Shown one piece after another: positions 9,854-17,080 of a DNA stretch of 64,000 nt. The notes under the pieces were generated by a model. It was not told the origin of the DNA and searched no databases. It saw nothing but the letters and a program-made list of their open reading frames with translations. Source of the stretch: Vibrio tubiashii (GTDB taxonomy: Bacteria; Pseudomonadota; Gammaproteobacteria; Enterobacterales; Vibrionaceae); the NCBI GenBank assembly GCA_000775715.1, contig JRWQ01000005.1, positions 62,001-126,000 of the forward strand. The letters are read 5' to 3'. The position numbers and the translations under genes were made by a program. How positions within the stretch are numbered: position 1 is the stretch's first letter; each line of letters opens with the position of its first letter.

Positions 9854-9935
9854 CGAGAAGCGAGAAGCGAGAAGCGAGAAGCGAGAAGCGAGAAGCGAGA
9901 AGCGAGAAGCGAGAAGCGAGAAGCGAGAAGCGAGA
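9852..9935. repeat. Twelve perfect tandem copies of the heptamer AGCGAGA
   Basis: A run of 84 bases made of exactly twelve 7-bp units with no mismatch, starting inside the stop codon of the YitT gene. Perfect short tandem arrays like this are prone to slippage, so copy number probably varies between strains. It lies between convergent genes and changes no protein as it stands. Confidence 0.97.
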
Positions 9936-9940
9936 AAATG

Positions 9941-9971
9941 AAAGGGTTGGCACTGAGTGTCAACCCTTTTT
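9941..9971 (+). terminator. Rho-independent terminator downstream of the yitT gene
   Basis: A long stem AAAGGGTTGGCAC/GTGTCAACCCTTT (one G-T wobble) with loop TGA is followed by TT. It begins 5 bp after the heptamer array. Confidence 0.82.
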
Positions 9972-9987
9972 AGGAACACTGCGCTAT

Positions 9988-10012
9988 GGATGCGGGATGC
10001 GGGATGCGGGAT
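9988..10012. repeat. Three-and-a-half tandem copies of the heptamer GGATGCG
   Basis: GGATGCG occurs three times in perfect tandem, plus a partial fourth copy (GGAT). The unit length is the same as in the AGCGAGA array 50 bp upstream, but the sequence differs. Confidence 0.9.
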
Positions 10013-10021
10013 AGAGCTTTA

Positions 10022-10103
10022 TCTCGAAACGTTGTGTTCTCAAAGGGCGAAGCCCGCTCCAGTTTTCCCGAAACGAAGTGTTCCAAAGGGCAACGCCCGT
10101 CCC
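10022..10103. repeat. Two diverged direct repeats, each carrying a GGGC/GCCC hairpin
   Basis: Two units about 44 bp apart share the order CGAAACG, GTGTTC, CAAAGGGC, GCCCG, TCC. Each holds a short hairpin (GGGC-GAA-GCCC; GGGC-AAC-GCCC). On the minus strand each hairpin is followed by TTT, so they could serve as weak terminators for the RND operon, whose stop codon abuts the second unit. The similarity suggests a dispersed intergenic repeat family, but that is inference from two copies. Confidence 0.65.
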
Positions 10104-13100
10104 CTACTCCAACTCACCATGTGACGTTCGCGCTTTGACATCTTGGTTCAGCTCTTTGTTGAGCTCTGCTTCGACGTAACCTGGAGAGCGGGTACCTGCT
10201 GAAATCAAACGATACATTGCAGGAATAACAAACAAGGTTACTAGCGTCGCAAAGGCCATACCAAAGAAGATCACCGTACCCACTGCTACTCGGCTTTCAT
10301 AGCCTGCACCAGATGAGAGTATCAGCGGAATAGCCCCAGCTAACGTGGTAAAGGCTGTCATCATAATCGGACGTAAACGACGAGCCGAAGCATCGACAAT
10401 CGCTTTTTCAAACTCAATACCACGGTCTCTCAGTTGGTTAGCGAACTCTACAATCAAGATACCGTTCTTGGTTACCATACCAATCAACATGATCATGCCT
10501 ATCTGGCTGTAGATGTTTAGCCCCTGGCCCATGACGACCAAACCAAGGAAACCACCAAATACGCCCATAGGTACAGTGAGCATTACCACCAACGGGTTGA
10601 TAAAGCTTTCAAACTGCGCCGCAAGTACTAGGTAAGCCACCAACAGAGCCAAACCAAACACCACTAAGATACTCGACTGATTCTCTTTATAGTCTTTAGA
10701 CTCGCCAGAGTAACTCACGGATATATCCCCAGGCAGTAACTCGATCGCTTGCTGGTCGAGGAAGTCGAGCGCATCCCCTAAGGTGTAACCATTCGATAAG
10801 TTAGCGGTAATGGTCACCGCTTTCTGTTTGTTGTAGTGGGATAAACGAATCGACGATGCCACCTCTTCGATCTTAGTGACTGCATCTAAGGTGACTAGCT
10901 CACCTGTTGAAGTGCGCATATAGATTTGGCTCAAATCAGCTGCATTGTTGAAACTGTTTTCGTCACCACGCAGGTAGACGTCATACTCTTCACCACGCTC
11001 GACATAAGTTGTTTCACTCTTACCGCCCAGCATGATCTCTAACGTTTCTGAGATATCTTGCACACTGATACCAAGCTCAGCTGCGCGCTGTTTATCTACC
11101 GACACAACTAACTCAGGTGTTCTTTCTGAGTAATTGATATCTGCCCCTTCCATATAAGTAGAGTCTTCAGCAATCTGCTCAAGCTTCTCAGCCCAAACTT
11201 TCAGCTCAGCGTAGTCAGAGCCTCCCAATACAAACTGTACGGGTTCACTTGAGCCACCGCGGAAGCCCGGCATAAACGGGAACACTCTCACATCGGCAAT
11301 GCCACCCAGCGCTTTACGTACTTCACCCAACGCCTGCTGAGCAGTAATATCGCGCTCATTCCAATCATCCAAAATCATTATCACGAAACCTGTTTGGTCC
11401 CCTGCATTACCACCAAAAGCTGGCGATTGGATACTGAATGATTTTAAGAAACCTTGACCAAGCAGTGGCATTAGGCGGTCTTCGATGATGTCCATGTTCG
11501 CTGCCATGCGGTTGTAACTTGTAGCATCCGCACCGCGAGCAAAGGCAAAGATGACGCCGCGGTCTTCTGAAGGAGCAAGTTGCGCGGGAACTTGCTGCAT
11601 CAAACCCCAACTGCCACCAATACACGCCATAATGACTAGGGGCGCCGCCCACTTCCATTTCAACGCCCCTTTTAACGCCTTCTTATAGCCAGATTCCAGG
11701 TAACCAAACAGATTATCGATCAGCAGATTGAATCGATTCGGTTTAACGTTAGCCTTTAATAAGTGGCTACCCAATACTGGTGTTAGGGTTAGGGCGATCA
11801 AAGAAGAGAAGATCACTGACATTGCGAGCAGCACAGAAAACTCGGTAAACAACAAGCCAACCATACCATCCATAAAGGAGATAGGCAGGAACACCATTAC
11901 CAAGACCAAGGTGGTCGCTACCACGGCAAAGCCAACTTCACGCGCGCCTTTATATGCGGCGAGCAATGGCTTTTCGCCCCGTTCGATATGGTGGAAGATA
12001 TTCTCAACCACCACAATGGCGTCATCAACGACCAAGCCGATAGATAAAATCAATGCCATCAAGGTAATCAGGTTGATAGAGAAACCAAAGTAGTAAGCGG
12101 CGATGAAAGATGAAATCAGGGAAACCGGTACTGTCACTGCTGGAATAAGAGTGGCACGCGCTTGACCGATAAAGATGTACAACACCAAGATAACCAGACC
12201 ACCAGTAATGAATAGGGTGTTGTATACCTCGGTGATAGAACGTTCGATAAACACGGTTGAGTCATAATCGATCGCTAAACGCGTCCCTTGCGGCAGGAAC
12301 TGCTGAATGTCATCAACCTCTTTATGGACCGCCTTGGCAACATCCAGCGGGTTCGCATCCGATTGAGGTACGATGCCCATGCTGACGTTAACCACCCCAT
12401 CACTTTTAAACGTCGAATTTTCGTTCTTCGCACCGATGAAGACATCCGCAACATCTTTTAGATAAATTGGCGAGTTATCAGAGGCGCGTTTAACCACTAG
12501 ATATTCGAAATCTTGCGCTTGGTTATAGCTACGCGCGGTACGAACTGACATTACAATCTGATCATTACGTACCTCACCGCCGGGGTTCTCGACGTTTTCA
12601 TTGCGTAGTGCACTAGTAATATCCGACGCCGTCACGCCACGTCCTGCCATTTGCTCCGGCTTGAGCTGCACATACATAACCTTGTACAAACCACCAGAGA
12701 CATCCACCGAACTCACGCCCGAAATCAGACTAAAACGGTCGAGCAGTACGCGCTCCACGTAGTCCGTTAACTGAGTACGGTCCATTTCCGATGAGCTTAG
12801 ATTGATGTACAACGACGCCTGACCAGAGCCGTTGTTCTTGAACACCACAGGATCATCAGCTTCATCGGGAAGTGCTCTTTGCGCTCTTGCTACTGCATCA
12901 CGAACATCACTGACACCCGTATTCAGATCATAACCTAACTCAAAGGTGATAGTGATACGCGAACTACTGTTACGGGTTGTTGACGAAATTTCATCAATGC
13001 CACTAATGCCAGAGAGTTGGTCTTCTAATACCGAGGTAATTTGGCTTTCGATAATAGTGGCCGAAGCACCATCGTAACGCGTATTAATCGATACTACAGG

Positions 13101-13226
13101 ACTTTCGATATCCGGCATCTCACGTACTGCAAGCTTACTAAATGAGACGATACCAAAAACGCATAGCAGCAAGCTCAGTACGATAGCGGCAACCGGCCTC
13201 TTTACGGAAACATCAGACAGCAGCAT
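10104..13226 (-). CDS. RND efflux pump permease (HAE1/AcrB family)
   Basis: Inner-membrane proton-driven drug exporter of 1040 residues, the normal AcrB length. The twelve-segment topology is visible, with two large periplasmic loops. The proton-relay aspartates lie in the G-L-V-V-D-D-A-I-V-V-V-E-N motif of the fourth membrane segment, and the partner lysine in G-M-V-T-K-N-G-I-L-I-V-E-F. The start overlaps the stop of the fusion-protein gene (TAATG), so the two are translationally coupled. No outer-membrane channel is encoded nearby, so it probably uses TolC from elsewhere. The site next to tre recalls the V. cholerae vexIJK locus, but from memory only, so no symbol is given. Confidence 0.95.
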   Translation of the reverse strand: MLLSDVSVKRPVAAIVLSLLLCVFGIVSFSKLAVREMPDIESPVVSINTRYDGASATIIESQITSVLEDQLSGISGIDEISSTTRNSSSRITITFELGYDLNTGVSDVRDAVARAQRALPDEADDPVVFKNNGSGQASLYINLSSSEMDRTQLTDYVERVLLDRFSLISGVSSVDVSGGLYKVMYVQLKPEQMAGRGVTASDITSALRNENVENPGGEVRNDQIVMSVRTARSYNQAQDFEYLVVKRASDNSPIYLKDVADVFIGAKNENSTFKSDGVVNVSMGIVPQSDANPLDVAKAVHKEVDDIQQFLPQGTRLAIDYDSTVFIERSITEVYNTLFITGGLVILVLYIFIGQARATLIPAVTVPVSLISSFIAAYYFGFSINLITLMALILSIGLVVDDAIVVVENIFHHIERGEKPLLAAYKGAREVGFAVVATTLVLVMVFLPISFMDGMVGLLFTEFSVLLAMSVIFSSLIALTLTPVLGSHLLKANVKPNRFNLLIDNLFGYLESGYKKALKGALKWKWAAPLVIMACIGGSWGLMQQVPAQLAPSEDRGVIFAFARGADATSYNRMAANMDIIEDRLMPLLGQGFLKSFSIQSPAFGGNAGDQTGFVIMILDDWNERDITAQQALGEVRKALGGIADVRVFPFMPGFRGGSSEPVQFVLGGSDYAELKVWAEKLEQIAEDSTYMEGADINYSERTPELVVSVDKQRAAELGISVQDISETLEIMLGGKSETTYVERGEEYDVYLRGDENSFNNAADLSQIYMRTSTGELVTLDAVTKIEEVASSIRLSHYNKQKAVTITANLSNGYTLGDALDFLDQQAIELLPGDISVSYSGESKDYKENQSSILVVFGLALLVAYLVLAAQFESFINPLVVMLTVPMGVFGGFLGLVVMGQGLNIYSQIGMIMLIGMVTKNGILIVEFANQLRDRGIEFEKAIVDASARRLRPIMMTAFTTLAGAIPLILSSGAGYESRVAVGTVIFFGMAFATLVTLFVIPAMYRLISAGTRSPGYVEAELNKELNQDVKARTSHGELE

Positions 13227-14326
13227 TAGTTCGCTCCTTGGTCTTTGTTAGACTTACCTTTTGGCAACCCATCGCTGCCTAATTCAGAAACCGCAACACC
13301 GTCACGCATGTTTACGATACCTTGTACGACAATCTTGTCACCAATAGAGAGCCCCTCTTCAATCACCACCTGATTATCAACTCGAGCACCAAGAGTTACT
13401 TCCGTTCTCGACGCTTTGCCATCTTCTCCAACTAGGTAAACAAAACGTTTAGTCCCCGAATATTCTAGGGCTTGAACGGGAATGATCGGCGCTTCAATGG
13501 GTGGAAAGTCCATCTCAGCAGAAACCAACATTCCCGGTTTTAACTGTTGTTCAGGATTAGAGAAATGAACACGTACCCTTAGGTTCAACGTCTCTTGGTT
13601 GATACGAGAGTCTATACCCACCACTTTACCGGTGAAAATTTGCCCCTTCCAAGCCGCTGTGGTTGCGCTAACGGCCATTCCATTAGACAGTTGAGACAGG
13701 TAACGCTCAGGCACTTGCAGATCTAAGCGCATGATAGATAAATCATCTAGCGTGAGTAATTCTGTGCCAGCACTGACCATCTTACCGCGACTAAAATCGA
13801 TAAAGCCGACAGTACCTGTGAAAGGTGCCGTAATATGTAAGTCGTTTAGATCCGCATTGGCAGCATCCAAACGTGCTTTGGCGATATCTACACTGGCTTC
13901 TTGAGCATCAATCTCTGTTTGTGTAATCGCGTTGCGTTTAACTAGGCGTTCAAACTCTTTCAATTTACGCTGTTCATCTTTTAAATAGGCTTTAGCCTCA
14001 GCAACAGAAGCCTTAGCTTTATCAGCATCTAATTGAATCAATAGCTGACCTTCGCGAACCACTTGATTGGCTTTAACCGCAATAGCGTCCACTTTTCCTG
14101 CTACTTCTGGAGAGATAACAACCGACTGTTCAGCATCTAGTTTCCCCACGAGCACCAGAGATTGAGAGACTTGATGTGTTTGCACTTGTTCTGTCACCAC
14201 AGTAACGGCCGAAGGACCTTTGCTGTTGGCATAAGTTGCTGGCGCTGCCGCAAGAATAGAGAGAGACAATAGACTCAGAGCAATTTTATTTTTCATAGTT
14301 AGATTCTGCTTAGATAAGTTAGACAT
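13226..14326 (-). CDS. RND efflux periplasmic membrane-fusion protein (AcrA/HlyD family)
   Basis: Adaptor linking the RND permease to an outer-membrane channel. It has the family order of beta-barrel, lipoyl, coiled-coil hairpin, lipoyl. The biotinyl-lipoyl halves are visible in G-K-V-D-A-I-A-V-K-A-N-Q-V-V and A-P-F-T-G-T-V-G-F-I. Charged heptads at about residues 100-165 form the hairpin. There is no lipobox; a cleavable signal peptide (A-A-A-P-A-T-Y-A-N-S) makes it a soluble or loosely attached periplasmic protein. An alternative ATG at 14296 gives a more compact signal peptide, and neither start has a strong RBS. Confidence 0.93.
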   Translation of the reverse strand: MSNLSKQNLTMKNKIALSLLSLSILAAAPATYANSKGPSAVTVVTEQVQTHQVSQSLVLVGKLDAEQSVVISPEVAGKVDAIAVKANQVVREGQLLIQLDADKAKASVAEAKAYLKDEQRKLKEFERLVKRNAITQTEIDAQEASVDIAKARLDAANADLNDLHITAPFTGTVGFIDFSRGKMVSAGTELLTLDDLSIMRLDLQVPERYLSQLSNGMAVSATTAAWKGQIFTGKVVGIDSRINQETLNLRVRVHFSNPEQQLKPGMLVSAEMDFPPIEAPIIPVQALEYSGTKRFVYLVGEDGKASRTEVTLGARVDNQVVIEEGLSIGDKIVVQGIVNMRDGVAVSELGSDGLPKGKSNKDQGAN

Positions 14327-14479
14327 ATTCTATCCGGTAATGACCATTTTGAACGTCAACAAATGTAAAGAGCGAGAAATATTGTGTAAGTAAAGCCGTT
14401 GATTGTTTGAGCTTTATGGTCAATTCCTAGCATCTTTGCCGAAAAAGACACCATTCAATTCAAAATTATAAGAAAACGC

Positions 14480-14507
14480 TTTACAGCTTTTGCGATTTTG
14501 CTATGAT
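14480..14507 (+). promoter_or_regulatory. Probable promoter of the tRNA-Tyr array
   Basis: TTTACA (-35, 14480-14485) and TATGAT (-10, 14502-14507) are 16 bp apart. They are followed by a GC-rich discriminator (GCGCTCCGC), typical of stringently controlled stable-RNA promoters. It lies about 58 bp before the first tRNA. Confidence 0.7.
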
Positions 14508-14564
14508 GCGCTCCGCACTTGAGTAATGTGTTGGGAAAGCATCTACCTAAGTATAAAACACCCT

Positions 14565-14649
14565 GGAGGGGTTCCCGAGTGGCCAAAGGGATCAGACTGT
14601 AAATCTGCTGGCACTGCCTTCGATGGTTCGAATCCGTCCCCCTCCACCA
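14565..14649 (+). tRNA. tRNA-Tyr (anticodon GUA), copy 1
   Basis: An 85-nt class II tRNA with a long variable arm. The acceptor stem GGAGGGG/CCCCTCC, anticodon loop ACTGTAAATC (GUA), TTCGAATC T-loop and encoded CCA end are all visible. Closely resembles E. coli tyrT/tyrU tRNA. Confidence 0.97.
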
Positions 14650-14738
14650 TATTTCTTCTTGTGATTATCCTTAGGATAGATTGTGAGAAACACTTGGATA
14701 ACGTGTTGGGAAAACATTGTTCAAGTATAAAACACCCT

Positions 14739-14823
14739 GGAGGGGTTCCCGAGTGGCCAAAGGGATCAGACTGTAAATCTGCTGGCACTGCCTTCGATGG
14801 TTCGAATCCGTCCCCCTCCACCA
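14739..14823 (+). tRNA. tRNA-Tyr (GUA), copy 2
   Basis: The sequence appears identical to copy 1 over all 85 bases, including the encoded CCA. Spacer before it is 89 bp. Confidence 0.97.
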
Positions 14824-14912
14824 TATCTCTTCTTGTGATTATCCTCTGGATAGATTGTAAGAAACACTTGGATAACGTGTTGGGAAAACATTGTTCAAGT
14901 ATAAAACACCCT

Positions 14913-14997
14913 GGAGGGGTTCCCGAGTGGCCAAAGGGATCAGACTGTAAATCTGCTGGCACTGCCTTCGATGGTTCGAATCCGTCCCCCTCCACCA
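14913..14997 (+). tRNA. tRNA-Tyr (GUA), copy 3
   Basis: The sequence appears identical to copies 1 and 2. Spacer before it is 89 bp and nearly identical to the previous spacer. Confidence 0.97.
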
Positions 14998-15084
14998 TAT
15001 TTTTCTTGTGATTATCTTCTGGATAAATTGTAAGAAACACTTGAATAACGTGTTGGGAAAACATTGTTCAAGTATAAACACCCT

Positions 15085-15169
15085 GGAGGGGTTCCCGAGT
15101 GGCCAAAGGGATCAGACTGTAAATCTGCTGGCACTGCCTTCGATGGTTCGAATCCGTCCCCCTCCACCA
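15085..15169 (+). tRNA. tRNA-Tyr (GUA), copy 4
   Basis: The sequence appears identical to the other copies. Its preceding spacer is 87 bp with small indels. It is the last gene before the terminator. Confidence 0.97.
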
Positions 15170-15177
15170 TATTCAGA

Positions 15178-15203
15178 AACCAGCTCATCGAGCTGGTTTT
15201 TTT
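15178..15203 (+). terminator. Rho-independent terminator of the tRNA-Tyr operon
   Basis: Stem AACCAGCTC/GAGCTGGTT with loop ATC, followed by TTTTT, 9 bp after the last tRNA. Confidence 0.93.
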
Positions 15204-15250
15204 ACGCCTATCGAAAACAAATCACACCCTACTTCTATTCTCACAAGTAT

Positions 15251-15273
15251 AAAAAAGCCCCGCAAAGCAGGGC
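15251..15273 (-). terminator. Rho-independent terminator of treC
   Basis: Minus-strand stem GCCCTGC/GCGGGGC (one G-T pair) with loop TTT, followed by TTTTTT. Confidence 0.8.
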
Positions 15274-15324
15274 GACTACCAACAAGTAGCTGACTAAGCA
15301 TTTATTCTGGTTGGTACTAGGAGG

Positions 15325-17007
15325 TTAGTTATCTAAAAGAATAATGCGCGTTTCATATGGGCGCAGAACTTGATGGCGTAACACCTGTTCAACGTTCAGA
15401 TCATAGTTACCCAAAATGTACCGGGCTTGTTCACAGTCGAACTCGGCAGGTAAAACACACTCCGTTTCTTCACCATAGTAGTTATTCAAACAGATTAGCG
15501 TCTGGCTGTCTGATTTACGTTGATAACCAAATACCGCAGCATGTTGAGGATAGAGATCGACGTAACTACCAGTAGTGATCACATCTATCTCTTTGCGCAG
15601 TTGAATCAGCTTTTGATAAAAATAGAACACAGAGTCCTTATCTTCGACCGCTTTGTCGGCGTTGATCTCTGGATAGTTGTCCGCGACCTCGAGCCAAGGT
15701 TGGGCTTTCGAAAATCCTGCATATTGCTGACTGCTCCACTGCATTGGTGTACGAGAATTATCACGGGATTTTTGCGCCAAAATTGCCATCATATCTTGGT
15801 GCGAAACACCTTGCTGATTAACCATAATGTCGTACATATTAGTGCTTTCAACATCTCGGTATTGCTCAATAGAGGTATAGCCTGGGTTGGTCATGCCAAT
15901 TTCTTCACCTTGATAAATATATGGCGTGCCTTGCATCATATGTACTGATGCGGCAAGCATCTTGGCTGACTCTAGGCGATACCGTTTGTCATCACCTAAT
16001 CGGCTTACCACGCGCGGTTGGTCATGGTTACACCAAAATAGCGCTCCCCAACCTTTACCGTTTAACCCTGTTTGCCAGTGGTTAAAGATCTGTTTTAGCT
16101 GAGTAAAATCAAACGGTGCTTTGGTCCATTTATCTCCATTTGGATAGTCGACTTTCAAGTGGTGGAAGTTGAACACCATTGAGAGCTCTTTATTATCGAG
16201 CGAAGAATACTGCTGACAGTGCTCTAGTGTAGTCGAAGACATCTCTCCCACAGTGACACTGCCATACTTCTGGAATACGGCTTCACTGATCTCTTGCAGA
16301 TATTCGTGCACACGCGGTCCATCAGTATAAAAACGGCGACCATCACCTGTGTCATCACTTGGGAAGTCTTGTTGCTTGGAAATCAGATTAATCACATCTA
16401 AGCGGAAGCCATCAACGCCCTTCTCTGCCCAGAAGCTAATCACCTCTTTCACTTCAGATCGTACTGCTGGATTTTCCCAGTTCAGATCCGCCTGCTCTTT
16501 TGCAAACAAGTGTAGGAAGTACTGACCTGTCTTCTCATCAAGCTCCCAAGCGCTGCCACCAAACTTTGATTGCCAGTTATTCGGAGTATCACCCTCGACA
16601 GGATCTTTCCAGATGTAATAGTCACGGTAGGGGCTATTTTTGTCTCCTAATGCTGACTGGAACCATTTGTGCTCTGTCGAGGTATGGTTAACAACGATAT
16701 CCATGATAATACGGAGACCTCGTTGATGAGCCTCAGCAAGCAATTGGTCGAAGTCTTCCATGGTGCCAAAATCAGGATTAATCGCGTAGTAATCTGAAAT
16801 ATCATAGCCATTATCAATCATTGGCGATTGATATACTGGCGTTAGCCAAATCGCATCGACACCTAGCAACTTAAGATAATCAAGCTTAGAAATGATGCCT
16901 TGAATATCACCGGTCCCTTTACTACCACTGTCGCAAAAACTTTTCGGGTAGATTTGATAGATTGAAGCTGTTTTCCACCAATTAGAATCATTAGCGATTG
17001 TTGTCAT
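15325..17007 (-). CDS. treC: Trehalose-6-phosphate hydrolase
   Basis: Cytoplasmic GH13 enzyme that splits trehalose 6-phosphate, delivered by TreB, into glucose and glucose 6-phosphate. Opens W-W-K-T-A-S-I-Y-Q-I-Y-P-K-S-F, the oligo-1,6-glucosidase/TreC start. The catalytic residues are in G-F-R-L-D-V (nucleophile Asp), T-V-G-E-M (acid/base Glu) and C-N-H-D-Q-P-R (Asp). The ATG at 17007 has a GGTAAGTGAG ribosome site; a GTG at 17019 would add four residues. It ends the tre operon, 73 bp after treB. Oligo-1,6-glucosidase is the alternative on sequence, but context favours TreC. Confidence 0.94.
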   Translation of the reverse strand: MTTIANDSNWWKTASIYQIYPKSFCDSGSKGTGDIQGIISKLDYLKLLGVDAIWLTPVYQSPMIDNGYDISDYYAINPDFGTMEDFDQLLAEAHQRGLRIIMDIVVNHTSTEHKWFQSALGDKNSPYRDYYIWKDPVEGDTPNNWQSKFGGSAWELDEKTGQYFLHLFAKEQADLNWENPAVRSEVKEVISFWAEKGVDGFRLDVINLISKQQDFPSDDTGDGRRFYTDGPRVHEYLQEISEAVFQKYGSVTVGEMSSTTLEHCQQYSSLDNKELSMVFNFHHLKVDYPNGDKWTKAPFDFTQLKQIFNHWQTGLNGKGWGALFWCNHDQPRVVSRLGDDKRYRLESAKMLAASVHMMQGTPYIYQGEEIGMTNPGYTSIEQYRDVESTNMYDIMVNQQGVSHQDMMAILAQKSRDNSRTPMQWSSQQYAGFSKAQPWLEVADNYPEINADKAVEDKDSVFYFYQKLIQLRKEIDVITTGSYVDLYPQHAAVFGYQRKSDSQTLICLNNYYGEETECVLPAEFDCEQARYILGNYDLNVEQVLRHQVLRPYETRIILLDN

Positions 17008-17080
17008 TGCTAAACTCACTTACCAAAAAATAAAAACTATGAAAAAGGAGCGACAGAACGCCGCTCCGAAATAAGATGGG

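Larger units (their letters stand above)
14524..15169 (+). repeat. Tandem ~174-bp repeat units each containing one tRNA-Tyr
   Basis: Four units start at periods of 174, 174 and 172 bp. Both the tRNA and the 87-89-bp spacer are repeated, the spacer with the landmarks TGATTATC, GATAGATTG, AACACTTG, GTGTTGGGAAAACATTG and AAGTATAAA. The leader before the first tRNA is a diverged copy of the same spacer. This indicates recent duplication by unequal recombination. Confidence 0.93.

Noticed and set aside
9852-9935. Heptamer array as a phase-variable coding switch.
   Set aside because: It lies after the stop codon, and no start codon with a ribosome site opens a frame through it into a downstream gene.
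14526-15081. Long reading frames on both strands over the tRNA-Tyr array, with a repeated peptide G-V-P-E-W-P-K-G-S-D-C-K-S-A-G.
   Set aside because: They are translations of the repeated tRNA genes and spacers; the periodic peptide comes from the tRNA sequence itself.
14524-15169. Regularly spaced repeats suggesting a CRISPR array.
   Set aside because: The repeats are 85-nt tRNA genes with identical rather than variable spacers, and no cas genes are present.
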